A stretch of DNA of 64,000 bases from Actinophytocola xanthii (lineage in GTDB: Bacteria; Actinomycetota; Actinomycetes; Mycobacteriales; Pseudonocardiaceae): positions 1-64,000 of the forward strand of contig NZ_MSIE01000007.1 in the NCBI RefSeq assembly GCF_001921205.1. The letters run 5' to 3'. Every line of letters begins with the position of its first letter. Position 1 is the stretch's first letter. Below are positions 24,069-34,547 of this stretch, one piece after another. Made by a program: the position numbers and the translations under genes. Under the pieces are notes generated by a model. That model did not search any database and was not told the origin of the DNA. It worked only from the letters and a program-made list of their open reading frames with translations.

Positions 24069-24902
24069 TCAACGCTCCTCAGTAGACGGATTGCGCCGGG
24101 CGCGGTTGGCCGCCGAGAGGTCGTCGGCGGTCACCAGGCGTACCTCGGCGGCGCGGCGACCGACGGCGAAGCGGACGTTGCGGACCTGGCGGTCGGTACC
24201 TGCGCGGAACGGGTCCTCGTGGGGACCGAACGCGACGGCGGACACCTTGCGGATCGCCTCGTCGACTCGCTGGGGGCGCTCGAGGTTCCAGGCGTAGCCG
24301 CGCCAGGACAGCACGCGCTCGTAGATCTCGCGGTTGGTGGGCGGGCGGGGGTAGTCGTCCGCGCCGCTGAGCCATGGCTCGGCCAGTGCCAGCGCCACGA
24401 ACCACTCCCGGCCGTGCGGCACGAGCCCCGGGGCGTCCTTGGTGGGCGCGGCGTCGCGGTCGAGCAGGGCCGGCAGCGGGATCGGTCGCGTCGTGGTCTC
24501 GTCGACGCGGGTCACGTCCATGGCCAGCAGCAGGTCCGCATGCCCGGCGCCGACCTGCTTGCCGCGCAACACCAGCAGCTGGTTCTCGCCGTCGTCGAGC
24601 TGGGCCGAGACACCCTCGGTCAGGATGACCCGGCGGGCTCCGCCGGGAGCGTCGAACATGCTCGACAGCTGGGCCGCGGGGTTGCCGCGCCAGCGCAGGC
24701 GGACGGTCTCGTCGCCGACGACGACCTCGCCCAGCAGCCGGGAGACGTGCTCGGCGCAGTCGGGCAGCGGGTAGGGGCTGAACCGCAGCTGCGTCTCGGG
24801 CCGGCCCTCCGGCACCTGCGGGGCGCGACCGACGAGCAGCGTCTCACCGGAACCGAGCACCACGGCCGGGGCACCCGACCCCCGAACCATGACCCGCAGC
24901 AC
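24069..24902 (-). CDS. FHA-like protein, probable partner of the adjacent kinase
   Basis: The 277-residue protein has an N-terminal stretch resembling a forkhead-associated domain: VVLGSGETLLVGRAPQ, then CAEHVSRLLGEVVVGDETVRLRWRGN and the later Asn/Gly turns. A C-terminal region around 190-265 (PPTNREIYERVLSWRGY, DEAIRKVSAVAFGP) could be a winged helix. FHA domains bind phosphothreonine. It starts 20 bases after the Ser/Thr kinase stop and is probably in the same operon, so it is likely a kinase substrate or readout protein, perhaps acting on DNA. GTG at 24902 is used; ATG at 24890 is possible. Domain calls are by eye. Confidence 0.7.
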   Translation of the reverse strand: MLRVMVRGSGAPAVVLGSGETLLVGRAPQVPEGRPETQLRFSPYPLPDCAEHVSRLLGEVVVGDETVRLRWRGNPAAQLSSMFDAPGGARRVILTEGVSAQLDDGENQLLVLRGKQVGAGHADLLLAMDVTRVDETTTRPIPLPALLDRDAAPTKDAPGLVPHGREWFVALALAEPWLSGADDYPRPPTNREIYERVLSWRGYAWNLERPQRVDEAIRKVSAVAFGPHEDPFRAGTDRQVRNVRFAVGRRAAEVRLVTADDLSAANRARRNPSTEER

Positions 24903-24922
24903 GGACGAAGTCTAGAGCAGGA

Positions 24923-26446
<1,524 letters not shown>

Positions 26447-26477
26447 CGGCGGAACGCCGCGGATCCGAACCCGCCGG

Positions 26478-27782
26478 TCAGGCGGACGCGGGGGGCGAGA
26501 GGGCCCAGGCGGGCGGGGTCGTCGTGCGCAGGTCGGCGGCGCGGGCGTGGCCCTCGAACAGCTCCACGCGCGACGCGCGAGCGCAGATCTCGCCCAGTCG
26601 GGCGCTGGAAGCCGCGTCGGTGACCTCCTGGTAGGTCACCGTCTTCAGGTACTTGCCCACCCAGAGACCGCCGGTGTAGCGCGCCGCGCCCCGCGTCGGC
26701 AGGACGTGGTTGGTGCCGATCACCTTGTCGCCGAAGGAGACGCAGGTACCCGCGCCCAGGAACAGCGCGCCGTAGTCGCGCATCGCCGTCAGGGCCTCCC
26801 GGGGGTCGGCGGTGAGCACCTCGACGTGCTCGAAGGCGTAGGAGTCGGCGACCTCGTAGGCCTCGGCGAGCGAGTCCACCACCACGACCTGGCCGTGGTC
26901 TCGCCACGCGGGCTCGGCCATGTCCCGGGTGGGCATCCCGGGCAGCAGCCGGTCGATGTGCGCTATCGCCTCGCGGGCGAGGTCCGCGGAGGTCGTCACG
27001 AGCACGGCGGGGCTGTCCGGGCCGTGCTCGGCCTGGCTGAGCAGGTCGACGGCCACCGTGAACGGGTCGGCGGTCTCGTCGGCGATCACGAGGATCTCCG
27101 TGGGACCGGCGAACAGGTCGATGCCCACCTCGCCGAACAGCTGTCGCTTGGCTTCGGCCACATAGGCGTTCCCCGGCCCGGCCAGCATGTTCACCGGGTC
27201 GATCGTCTCGGTGCCGTACGCCAGCGCGGCGACCGCCTGCACCCCGCCGAACAGGTAGATCTCGTCGGCACCGGCCAGGTGCATGGCCGCCACGGTCGCC
27301 GCCGGCACCTCGCCGCGGATCGGTGGCGTGCACGCGGCCACCCGGGGCACGCCGGCCACCTTCGCCGTCACGATCGTCATGTGCGCCGAGGCCACCAGCG
27401 GGTAGCGGCCGCCCGGCACGTAGGCCGCGGTGGCCGCGACCGGGAGGTGCCGCTGGCCCAGCCGAACCCCGGGCAGGGTCTCCACCTCGACGTCTCGCAG
27501 GGAGTCGCGCTGGTGTCGGGCGAACTCGCGCACCTGGCCCTGGGCGAACTCGATGTCGGCGATGACCTGGTCCGGCACCCCGGCCACGATCTTCTCGACC
27601 TCCTGCGCCGAGAGCCGGAACGACTCCGGGGACCAGGAGTCGAACTTCTCCGAGTACTCGCGCAGCGCCGCGTCACCGCGCTCCCGGACCTCGGCGAGGA
27701 TCCGCTCGACTGTCTCCCGGACCTGGTGCCCACCGGCGACCGACGCGGCCGATGCGCCGACCGGGGCCTTGATGACCTGCAT
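26478..27782 (-). CDS. HisD-family dehydrogenase, catabolic paralogue
   Basis: The 434-residue protein belongs to the histidinol dehydrogenase family: AAYVPGGRYPLVASAHMT, NMLAGPGNAYVAEAKRQLFGEVGIDLFAGPTEI, LLSQAEHGPDS (Gln/His zinc ligands), FGDKVIGTNHVLPT and a C-terminal LFEGHARA. No his genes are nearby. The GAARYTGGLWVGKYLKTVTYQ stretch resembles non-histidine paralogues such as sulfopropanediol dehydrogenase HpsN, so it probably oxidises another secondary alcohol or polyol with NAD. It sits at the end of the D-amino acid/amidohydrolase group. It has its own promoter, with a TTGACA -35 fused to a predicted IclR operator. Confidence 0.85.
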   Translation of the reverse strand: MQVIKAPVGASAASVAGGHQVRETVERILAEVRERGDAALREYSEKFDSWSPESFRLSAQEVEKIVAGVPDQVIADIEFAQGQVREFARHQRDSLRDVEVETLPGVRLGQRHLPVAATAAYVPGGRYPLVASAHMTIVTAKVAGVPRVAACTPPIRGEVPAATVAAMHLAGADEIYLFGGVQAVAALAYGTETIDPVNMLAGPGNAYVAEAKRQLFGEVGIDLFAGPTEILVIADETADPFTVAVDLLSQAEHGPDSPAVLVTTSADLAREAIAHIDRLLPGMPTRDMAEPAWRDHGQVVVVDSLAEAYEVADSYAFEHVEVLTADPREALTAMRDYGALFLGAGTCVSFGDKVIGTNHVLPTRGAARYTGGLWVGKYLKTVTYQEVTDAASSARLGEICARASRVELFEGHARAADLRTTTPPAWALSPPASA

Positions 27783-27789
27783 GGCTCCA

Positions 27790-27820
27790 CCTCACGTGAA
27801 ACAGCGTTCCATGTCAATAA
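27790..27820 (-). promoter_or_regulatory. Promoter with predicted IclR operator before the HisD-like gene
   Basis: Read on the minus strand, TTATTGACAT (27820-27811) runs into GGAAC-GCT-GTTTC (27810-27798). TTGACA would be the -35 box, with the palindrome filling the 17-base spacer before a weak -10 (TGAGGT). The same TTATTGACATGGAACG string occurs before the gene at 42373. Together with the sites at 40834 and 40926, it defines the consensus GGAAC-N3-GTTCC. Confidence 0.65.
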
Positions 27821-27824
27821 GAGA

Positions 27825-28913
27825 TCAGTACCGCGCGGAGACCGGCCACTCGTCGAGCACCTCGGTGCCCCGGACGGCGTACACGCGGCTCCACATGTTC
27901 GTCGTGCCACAGGCGTGGTTGGGCACGACGCGCAGCAGGTCGCCGACCGCGATCCCGCCCTCGTGGTTCAGAAACCCGTGCTCCTCGTTGGCCTCGCCGA
28001 ACACCACACCCCGAAGTGGCCGTCCCGACACGTCCACGACGACACCCACCGAGCCGGCGGCGGCGATCGTGTCGGAGCTCATCGCCTTGACCCCGGCGTC
28101 GATGATCGCCCGGCCGGGCCGCTCGGCGGAGGCCACCCGGGTGAGCACGCTCAGCGCGCACTCCTCGAGCGTGCAGCTGCCGAGCCGCACCTGGTTGGCG
28201 TCGTAGTAGACGTAGGTACCGGGACGGGCCTCGGTGACGCCCGCGGCGAACGGCGCGGAGGTCGCGCCCGGGGTCGAGCCGACCGACACCACGTCGACCG
28301 CGTGGCCGGCGTCGCGCAGTGCGCCCGCCACGCCCGCGAGCACCGCGCCTGCGGCCCCGCCGGCCAGCTCCAGCGCCGCCCGGTCGGGGGCGGCGGCGAT
28401 GTGGCCCTCGTGGGTGAGCACCCCGCGCAGCGCCAGCCCCGGCAGGGCGGCGATCTCGGCGGCCGTGGCCGGGGCGCGGTCCGGCTCGACCCCGAGCCGC
28501 GCGTGGCCGGTGTTCACCTCGAGCACGAACGGGACGGTCACGCCGGCAGCGGAGGCCGCCTCGGCGAGCGGCCGCGCCGCCGCCACCGAGTCCAGTGCCA
28601 CGGTCAGTCCGCCGCCGCGCGCCGCGTCCACCGCGAACTCGACCTTGCGCGGACCGATCGGGACGTTGGCCCACAACAGGTCCGGCACGCCCCGCTCGCG
28701 GAGCCAGGCCACCTCCGCGGCGGTCGAGCAGGTCATCCCGACCGCGCCCGCCGCGAGCTGACGGCGCGCGACCTCCCAGCACTTGGAGGTCTTCACGTGC
28801 GGCCGCAGCGCGACCCCCGTCCCCGCGAAGGACGTCGCCATCGCGGCGACATTGCGGTCCAACCGGTCCACGTCGACGAGCAGGGCGGGCGTGGCCAGCT
28901 CGGCGAGATCCAT
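27825..28913 (-). CDS. D-threonine aldolase-like PLP enzyme (DSD1/alanine racemase N fold)
   Basis: The 362-residue protein has the alanine racemase N-terminal barrel: LLVDVDRLDRNVAAM, LRPHVKTSKCWEVARRQLAAGA (PLP Lys in VKTSK) and EVNTGHARLGV. A C-terminal domain follows with the metal-binding VVPNHACGTTNMW (His-x-Cys) of D-serine dehydratase and D-threonine aldolase enzymes. Such enzymes cleave or dehydrate beta-hydroxy-D-amino acids. Start ATG 28913 shares one base with the preceding stop (TGATG). Together with the D-aminoacylase and RidA genes, it points to D-amino acid release and breakdown. The exact substrate is unknown. Confidence 0.88.
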   Translation of the reverse strand: MDLAELATPALLVDVDRLDRNVAAMATSFAGTGVALRPHVKTSKCWEVARRQLAAGAVGMTCSTAAEVAWLRERGVPDLLWANVPIGPRKVEFAVDAARGGGLTVALDSVAAARPLAEAASAAGVTVPFVLEVNTGHARLGVEPDRAPATAAEIAALPGLALRGVLTHEGHIAAAPDRAALELAGGAAGAVLAGVAGALRDAGHAVDVVSVGSTPGATSAPFAAGVTEARPGTYVYYDANQVRLGSCTLEECALSVLTRVASAERPGRAIIDAGVKAMSSDTIAAAGSVGVVVDVSGRPLRGVVFGEANEEHGFLNHEGGIAVGDLLRVVPNHACGTTNMWSRVYAVRGTEVLDEWPVSARY

Positions 28914-29746
28914 CAGGCCAACCCCAACGCCACGCGGGGATCCCCGTCGACCAGCCAGTCGATGGTCTCCGGAGCGATCGCCGGCAGGCCGGTCGGGCGC
29001 ATCGCGGCCAGCTCGCGCAGCCCGGCGACCGCCTCCGCCGGGGTCCACATCGGATAGTCCGACCCGAACAGCAGCTTCGGTACGACGTCCCACTCCTGGG
29101 CGCGGGCCAGCGCCATGAAGCCGTCGAGCGGGCGCGCCCACGCCGCCGACACGTCGCCGAACACGTTGCGGTTCTTGCGGAGCACGACGACCGTCTCCCG
29201 CTGCCAGGGGTGGCCGAGGTGGGCGATGATCTGGCGCAGGTCCGGGTGGCGCCGGGCGACGTCGTCGACCAGCAGCGGCTCGCTGAGGTCGAGCCGGCCT
29301 TCCGGGCTGGGGGTGGCGCCCATGTGCCAGAGCACGATCAGGCCCGCCTCGGTCGCGGCCCGGAAGAACTCGTCGTGGGCGGTGTCGCGCGGGTCGAAGT
29401 GCGCGAGCACCGGGTAGAGCTTGATGCCGCGCAGTCCTCGTGCGATCCCGTCGGCGAGCTGGTCCAGCACGTCGTCGTCGCTCAGGTCCAGGGCCATGAA
29501 GCCGATCGTGTTGGTCTCGGTCGCGGCGCAGAACCCCTCGACGAACTCGTTGGGGGTGATCACCCCGGCCCGGGTCGCCCGCATGCCGAACACGAACGCG
29601 AGGTCCACGCCGGCGGCGGCCATGACCTCGTCGTACTGCTCCGGGGTCCGGTCGGCGTACTCGTGGCCGTACACCGGCTGCCAGTTCCGGTGCCACTCGC
29701 AACCCCAGTGCTCGGCGAGGTGGCAGTGGGTGTGGACGTCGATCAT
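28913..29746 (-). CDS. COG2159-type amidohydrolase
   Basis: The 277-residue protein starts with the metal motif MIDVHTHCHLAEHWG and has RGIKLYPVLAHFDPRD, then a middle IVLWHMGATPSPEG (His), QIIAHLGHPW (His) and the C-terminal LLFGSDYPMWTP (Asp). This is the mononuclear-metal TIM-barrel pattern of the amidohydrolase 2 family, which hydrolyses lactones and decarboxylates aromatic or keto acids. It is coupled to the aldolase-like gene (TGATG) and lies 14 bases after the D-aminoacylase gene. It probably acts on a downstream catabolic intermediate; a lactonase role would suit the nearby Gfo/Idh/MocA oxidoreductases (inference). Confidence 0.88.
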   Translation of the reverse strand: MIDVHTHCHLAEHWGCEWHRNWQPVYGHEYADRTPEQYDEVMAAAGVDLAFVFGMRATRAGVITPNEFVEGFCAATETNTIGFMALDLSDDDVLDQLADGIARGLRGIKLYPVLAHFDPRDTAHDEFFRAATEAGLIVLWHMGATPSPEGRLDLSEPLLVDDVARRHPDLRQIIAHLGHPWQRETVVVLRKNRNVFGDVSAAWARPLDGFMALARAQEWDVVPKLLFGSDYPMWTPAEAVAGLRELAAMRPTGLPAIAPETIDWLVDGDPRVALGLA

Positions 29747-29760
29747 CGCGCTCCTCGGTC

Positions 29761-31332
29761 TCAGGTCCGCAGTACGTGTCCGGCCAGGGCGCCGGTGTGG
29801 TCGCCGCCCTCGACCGCGACCGACCCGTTCACCAGCACCAGGTCGACGCCGGCGGCGAACTGGTGCGGCAGGGTGAACGTCGCCCGGTCGGCGAGCCGCT
29901 CCGGGTCGAGCACGACGACGTCGGCCGGGGCGCCGGGTGCCAGCACGCCCCGGTCGGTCAGCCCGACCCGCTCGGCCGGCGCCGAGGTGCACCGTCGGAC
30001 CGCTTCGGGCAGGTCGTGGGCGTAGCGGGTCAGGTAGCGCGGGAAGCAGCCGTAGCTGCGTGGGTGCGGCATGCCCGCGCCGGTCACCCCGGCCGGGTCC
30101 AGCGCGAGCCCGTCGGAGGCGACGACGGCCGCCGGATGGGCGAGCACCGCGCGCAGGTCGTCCTCGCTGCGCCCGCCCGCGGTCATCATCACCCCGGTTC
30201 CGAGCTCGGCGAGCAGGTCGAGTACCACCTCGTCCCCCGGGATGCCCAGCTCGTCGGCCAGCTCGGCCACGCTGCGCCCGACGGCCGGGTCGGGCTCGGG
30301 GCGGGCCGTCCAGCTGACCATGATCTCGTCCCAGGTGGTCGGCCGGTCCAGCCAGGCCGTCCGGACCCGGCCGCGCACGTCCGGGTCGCGCAGGCGGGGC
30401 ACCCAGGTCGCCGGGCCCCCGTCCTGCGCCCAGGCCGGCAGCAGCTGGGCCAGCGGCGCGTTGCCGTGCAGGTAGGGGTAGATGTCCACGCCGACCGAGA
30501 AGCCGTCGGCGTTCGCCTCGTCCACCAGGTCCAGCGCACGGCGCACCGAGCCCCAGTTGCGCCGGCCGACCGAGACCAGGTGGGAGATCTGGGTCCGGCA
30601 CCCGGTCCCTCTGGCGACCCGCACGGCCTGCTCGACCGAGGCGACAAGGCCGTCCTCGTAGCTGCGCACGTGCCAGGTGAAGACCTTGCCGGCGGCCGCG
30701 ACGACCGAGGCGAGCGCCAGCAGCTCGTCCTCGCGCACGAACGGCAGCGGCGCGTAGACCAGACCGGTCGACAGACCGACCGCACCGCCGTCCAGGGCGT
30801 CGCGCAGCAGACCGCCCATGGCGTCGAGATCGGCGGCGCTGGCCGGCCGGTCGGCGAAGCCGCAGACCCGGGCGTGCAGCACGAGGTGCCCGACGAGGGC
30901 GGCGACGTTCACCCCGGGACGCGCCGCCTCGACGGCGTCCAGGTAGCCGGGGAGGTCCCGCCAGCTCCACTCGACCGACGGGTCCAGGTCGAGGTAGCTG
31001 ACCGCGGCCCGCAGGTCGGGCTGCTCGGGCGCGGTGACGCCGAGGCCGCAGTTGCCCACGACCTCGGTCGTGACCCCCTGGTGGACCTTGCTCAGCGCGC
31101 GCGGGTCGGACAGCAGCGTCAGGTCCGAGTGGGTGTGGATGTCGACGAACCCCGGGCAGACCACGCGGCCGGTGACGTCCACCCGCCGCGCGTCAGCGGG
31201 CGGCTCGCCGCCGATCGCCCGCACCAGGCCGTCGCGGAGGTGTACCGAGGCGTGCCGGCCCGGTGCGCCGGTGCCGTCCACGACCAGTCCCCCGGTCAGC
31301 ACCAGGTCCGGAACGTGATTCCCTGTGGTCAT
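29761..31332 (-). CDS. D-aminoacylase-family amidohydrolase
   Basis: The 523-residue protein matches N-acyl-D-amino-acid deacylases: LVLTGGLVVDGTGAPG, CPGFVDIHTHSDLTLL (metal His pair), GVTTEVVGNCGLGVTAP (Cys ligand), GLSTGLVYAP, then FTWHVRSYEDGLVASVEQAV, TQISHLVSVGRRNWG and VVASDGLALDP (Asp). It removes an acyl group from N-acyl-D-amino acids or a related amide. The ATG at 31332 overlaps, on the opposite strand, the ATG of ridA at 31331, so each promoter must lie inside the other gene. It is the first gene of the group ending with the aldolase-like gene. Confidence 0.9.
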   Translation of the reverse strand: MTTGNHVPDLVLTGGLVVDGTGAPGRHASVHLRDGLVRAIGGEPPADARRVDVTGRVVCPGFVDIHTHSDLTLLSDPRALSKVHQGVTTEVVGNCGLGVTAPEQPDLRAAVSYLDLDPSVEWSWRDLPGYLDAVEAARPGVNVAALVGHLVLHARVCGFADRPASAADLDAMGGLLRDALDGGAVGLSTGLVYAPLPFVREDELLALASVVAAAGKVFTWHVRSYEDGLVASVEQAVRVARGTGCRTQISHLVSVGRRNWGSVRRALDLVDEANADGFSVGVDIYPYLHGNAPLAQLLPAWAQDGGPATWVPRLRDPDVRGRVRTAWLDRPTTWDEIMVSWTARPEPDPAVGRSVAELADELGIPGDEVVLDLLAELGTGVMMTAGGRSEDDLRAVLAHPAAVVASDGLALDPAGVTGAGMPHPRSYGCFPRYLTRYAHDLPEAVRRCTSAPAERVGLTDRGVLAPGAPADVVVLDPERLADRATFTLPHQFAAGVDLVLVNGSVAVEGGDHTGALAGHVLRT

Positions 31333-31708
31333 GATTGAACGCTTCCATCCCGCGAGCTTCCCCGCTCCGGCAGTACCGCTGTCCCACGCGACCCGCGCCG
31401 GCGACTTCGTGTTCGTCTCGGGCCAGGTCGCCACCGACGCCGAGGCCAAGGTCTACATCGGCGACTTCACCCGGGAGGTGGAGAGCGTCCTCGACAACGT
31501 CGAGGCCGTCCTCGCCGCCGCGGGCGCACGCCGCGACCAGATCGTCAAGGTCGGCGCGTTCCTGTCCAACGCGGCGCTGTTCGCGCCGTTCAACGAGGTC
31601 TACGCGCGCCGGTTCGGCGACGCCCCACCGGCGAGGACGACCGTGTGCGTCGACTTCGGACACCCGGACGTCCGGGTCGAGATCGAGGCGATCGCCTACG
31701 TCGGCTGA
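31331..31708 (+). CDS. RidA-family enamine/imine deaminase
   Basis: The 125-residue protein has the RidA fold markers: an early Pro-rich loop with PLSHATRAGDFVFVSGQVATD, the middle NVEAVLAAAGARRDQIVKVGAFLSN and the C-terminal PARTTVCVDFGHPDVRVEIEAIAYVG, where the conserved Arg and Glu of the active site lie. RidA hydrolyses reactive 2-aminoacrylate-type enamines made by PLP dehydratases, which fits the aldolase/dehydratase encoded nearby. Its ATG overlaps the D-aminoacylase ATG head-to-head; an in-frame GTG at 31325 is an alternative. It converges with the iclR gene, with five bases between the stops. Confidence 0.92.
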   Translation: MIERFHPASFPAPAVPLSHATRAGDFVFVSGQVATDAEAKVYIGDFTREVESVLDNVEAVLAAAGARRDQIVKVGAFLSNAALFAPFNEVYARRFGDAPPARTTVCVDFGHPDVRVEIEAIAYVG

Positions 31709-31713
31709 GGGCG

Positions 31714-32565
31714 TCATGCGCCGGCCGGCCGCAGCGAACGGTGCACGATCCGCAGTGCGGTCGTGAAGTCCGGGTCGGCCGGCATCGCCTTCGCCACGTC
31801 GTCCAGTACGGACACGTACTCGTGCTGCTTGGCGGGCGTGAACTCGCCGGCCGGCCCCGACACGCTCACCGCCGCGAGGCACTCCCCGCCGACGCGGACC
31901 GGGACCGCGACGCAGCGCAGCCCGTTGCTGCGCTCGTTGTCGTCCAGCGCGTAGCCGCGGCGGGCCGTCTTGCGCAGGTCACGGCGCAGGTCGGCACCGG
32001 AGGTGATCGTGTGCTCGGTGAACGGCTCGAACGGCTCGGCTGGCACGGTACGGGCCAGCTGCTCCTCGGACAGGTCGGACAGCAGCACCTTGCCCAGGCC
32101 CGTGCAGTACGTGTGGTCGCGCGAGCCGACGGCGGTGGTGAACCGAAGCGGCCGGTCCGGTTCGGCGACACAGATGTGCAGCACCTGGTCGCCGTCCAGC
32201 ACCCCCAGGTTGGCCGTCTGTCCGGTCCGCTCGGCGACCGGTTTCAGGTACGCCTGGGCGACCACCGTGAGATCCAGTGTGGACACGTACGAGCTGGCGA
32301 GGCGGTGCACCTTGTGACCCAGCCGGTAGGAGGGCCGCTCGTCGATGCGCACCACGTACTCCATCTCGGACAGCACGGCGAGCAGGCGGACGAGCGTGCT
32401 CTTGGGCAGCGCCGTCGACTCGCTGAAGTCGATGAGCGTGAGCGGCTCGGACGCGGCGGCCAGCATCTCGAGCAGCGCGAGGCCGCGCGCCAGCGCGTTC
32501 GCGTGGTAGTTCGCCGAGGCCGGCTTCGAGTCGTCGACAGAGGCCTGGCGAGTGGTACGGGCCAT
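31714..32565 (-). CDS. IclR family transcriptional regulator of the catabolic cluster
   Basis: The 283-residue protein has the IclR layout: an N-terminal winged helix (ANALARGLALLEMLAAASEPLTLIDFSESTALPKSTLVRLLAVLSEMEYV) and a C-terminal effector domain with SSYVSTLDLTVVAQAYLKPVAERTGQTANLGVLDG, TYCTGLGKVLLSDL and GYALDDNERSNGLRCVAVPV. It starts 9 bases after the ABC ATPase gene stop and is the last gene of the long importer operon, so it probably controls its own operon. Four GGAAC-N3-GTTCC palindromes at the cluster promoters are its likely operators. A partial match, GAGCGTTTCATGG, lies at its own start codon. Confidence 0.93.
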   Translation of the reverse strand: MARTTRQASVDDSKPASANYHANALARGLALLEMLAAASEPLTLIDFSESTALPKSTLVRLLAVLSEMEYVVRIDERPSYRLGHKVHRLASSYVSTLDLTVVAQAYLKPVAERTGQTANLGVLDGDQVLHICVAEPDRPLRFTTAVGSRDHTYCTGLGKVLLSDLSEEQLARTVPAEPFEPFTEHTITSGADLRRDLRKTARRGYALDDNERSNGLRCVAVPVRVGGECLAAVSVSGPAGEFTPAKQHEYVSVLDDVAKAMPADPDFTTALRIVHRSLRPAGA

Positions 32566-32574
32566 GAAACGCTC

Positions 32575-33555
32575 CTACGCTGCAGAGATCTCGGGGAAGT
32601 GGCACGCACTCGGATGCCCGACGCCGAGCCGGTCGGCCAGCGCGGGTGCCTCCTGCGCGCAGACATCCTGCGCCTTCCAGCACCGCGTGCGGAACCGGCA
32701 CCCGCTGGGCGGGTCGCTCGGGCTCGGTACGTCGCCGGTCAACGTGATCCGCTGCCGCCGCTCCCGGCCGACCGGGTCGGGCACCGGGATGGCCGACAGG
32801 AGGGCCTGCGTGTACGGGTGGGTCGGTCGGGTGAAGATGTCGGCCCTGGTTCCCGTCTCGACGATCGCTCCCAGGTACATCACGGCGACGCGGTGGGAGA
32901 TGTGCCGGACCACCGACAGGTTGTGCGAGATGAACAGGTAGGCCAGGCCCAACCGCTCCTGCAGGCCGCGCAGCTGGTTGATCACCTGCGCCTGCACGGA
33001 CACGTCCAGCGCGCTGACCGGCTCGTCCAGCACGATCAGCCTCGGCTCCAGGGCCAGTGCCCTGGCGATACCGACCCGCTGGCGCTGGCCGCCGGAGAAC
33101 TCGTGGGCGTAGCGGCGGGCGTGCTCGGGACGCAGACCGACCAGCTCGAGCAGCTCACCCACCCGCTCCGCGCCGCCCTCCCGGTAGCGGCCCTGCACGC
33201 GCAGCGGCTCGGCGACGATGTCGTGCACGGTCATCCGGGGTGAGAGCGAGGCGTACGGGTCCTGGAACATGATCTGGATGTCCTGGCGCCTGGCCCGCAG
33301 GTCCCGCTGGGACAGCGGGGACAGGTCGGTGCCGTCGAACTCGATGCGTCCCGCGGTCGGCTCCAGCAGGCGCACCAGCAGTCGGCCGGTGGTCGACTTG
33401 CCGCAACCCGACTCCCCCACCAGCGACAGGGTCTCCCCCGCGGCCAGCTCGAGGTCCACGCCGTCCACGGCGCGGATCTCGCCGACCTTGCGGCGCAGCA
33501 CCCCCCGCCGGATCGGGAAGTGCTTGCTCAGGCCCTCGACCTTCAGCAGCGTCAC
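32575..33555 (-). CDS. Dipeptide/oligopeptide-type ABC transporter ATPase (DppF/OppF-like)
   Basis: The 326-residue ATPase has a Walker A (GESGCGKST), Q-loop ([12 protein letters not shown]), signature ([19 protein letters not shown]) and Walker B ([13 protein letters not shown]). It also carries the C-terminal oligopeptide/dipeptide domain with a Cys-rich segment ([16 protein letters not shown]...HPSACHFPE) that may hold an iron-sulfur cluster. GTG at 33555 follows GAGGAGG at seven bases and overlaps the preceding stop. It pairs with the DppD-like ATPase to import the cluster's substrate. Confidence 0.94.
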   Translation of the reverse strand: MTLLKVEGLSKHFPIRRGVLRRKVGEIRAVDGVDLELAAGETLSLVGESGCGKSTTGRLLVRLLEPTAGRIEFDGTDLSPLSQRDLRARRQDIQIMFQDPYASLSPRMTVHDIVAEPLRVQGRYREGGAERVGELLELVGLRPEHARRYAHEFSGGQRQRVGIARALALEPRLIVLDEPVSALDVSVQAQVINQLRGLQERLGLAYLFISHNLSVVRHISHRVAVMYLGAIVETGTRADIFTRPTHPYTQALLSAIPVPDPVGRERRQRITLTGDVPSPSDPPSGCRFRTRCWKAQDVCAQEAPALADRLGVGHPSACHFPEISAA

Positions 33556-34547
33556 GGTCCCACCTCCTCGGGGAAATGGCAGGCACTGCGGCGGCCGCCA
33601 CCCAGGTCGAGCAGGGCCGGCCGCTCGGCTCGGCAGCGCTCCCTCGCCAGCGGGCACCGCGGGTGGAACGGGCAGCCCGGCGGCGGGTTGGACATGTTGG
33701 GAGGGTTGCCCGGAATGGGGTCGAGCGCGTCGGTGTCGGTGTCCATCCTGGGCAGGCTCGCGAGCAGGCCGACCGTGTACGGGTGCCTGGGCCGGACGAA
33801 CAGGTCCTCGACCCCGGCGGTCTCCATCACCCGGCCCGCGTACATGACCACCACCCGGTCGGCGAGCTCCGCGACCACCCCCAGGTCGTGGGTGATCAGG
33901 ACGGTCGCCGCGCCGGTCTCGGCCTGCGCCTTCTGGATGAGGTCGAGCACCTGTGCCTGGATCGTCACGTCCAGGGCCGTCGTCGGCTCGTCGGCGATGA
34001 TCAGGTCCGGGTCGTTGGCGATCGCCATGGCGATCATGGCCCGCTGCCGCATGCCGCCGGAGAACTCGTGCGGGTACTGCCGCGCGCGCTGGCCCGGGTC
34101 GGGCACACCCACCAGCTCGAGCAGCTCCACGGCGCGCGCCTGGGCCGCCCGCCTGTCCCGCCTCTCCTGGTGCAGCAGCACGGCCTCGGCGATCTGGTCG
34201 CCGATCGTCATCACCGGGTTCAGCGCGGTCATCGGGTCCTGGAAGATCATGCCGACCGGACCGCCACGCACCGCGCGCAGCCGCCGCGGCGGCATCGCGC
34301 GGAGGTCCTGGCCGCGGAAGGTCAGCGCGTCCGCGCGGACCCTGGCCGGCGGCTCGCGCAGCAGCCGCAGCACGGACATGGCGGTCACGCTCTTGCCCGA
34401 GCCGGACTCGCCGACCACCGCGACGATCTCGCCGGGGTTCACCTCCATGCTCACGCCGTCCACGGCGTGCACCACGCCGTCCTCGGTGGGGAACTCGACG
34501 TGCAGCCCCTCGATCCGCAGCAGGGGCTCTGGCTCGTGCACGGTCAT
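33552..34547 (-). CDS. Dipeptide/oligopeptide-type ABC transporter ATPase (DppD/OppD-like)
   Basis: The 331-residue ATPase has VGESGSGKS (Walker A), [24 protein letters not shown], the signature [20 protein letters not shown] and [21 protein letters not shown] (Walker B). The C-terminal Cys-rich end is [14 protein letters not shown]...SACHFPE. It is the first of the two ATPases and overlaps the flanking genes by four bases on each side. It energises the DppB/DppC-like permease pair. Confidence 0.94.
   Translation of the reverse strand: MTVHEPEPLLRIEGLHVEFPTEDGVVHAVDGVSMEVNPGEIVAVVGESGSGKSVTAMSVLRLLREPPARVRADALTFRGQDLRAMPPRRLRAVRGGPVGMIFQDPMTALNPVMTIGDQIAEAVLLHQERRDRRAAQARAVELLELVGVPDPGQRARQYPHEFSGGMRQRAMIAMAIANDPDLIIADEPTTALDVTIQAQVLDLIQKAQAETGAATVLITHDLGVVAELADRVVVMYAGRVMETAGVEDLFVRPRHPYTVGLLASLPRMDTDTDALDPIPGNPPNMSNPPPGCPFHPRCPLARERCRAERPALLDLGGGRRSACHFPEEVGP

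Noticed and set aside
26478-27782. Histidine biosynthesis gene hisD
   Set aside because: No other his genes are nearby, and the neighbours and promoter operator belong to the IclR catabolic regulon.
31334-31347. Fifth IclR operator at the ridA/D-aminoacylase start
   Set aside because: Only GAAC and TTCC fragments with altered spacing are present, in coding sequence; kept as a weak note only.
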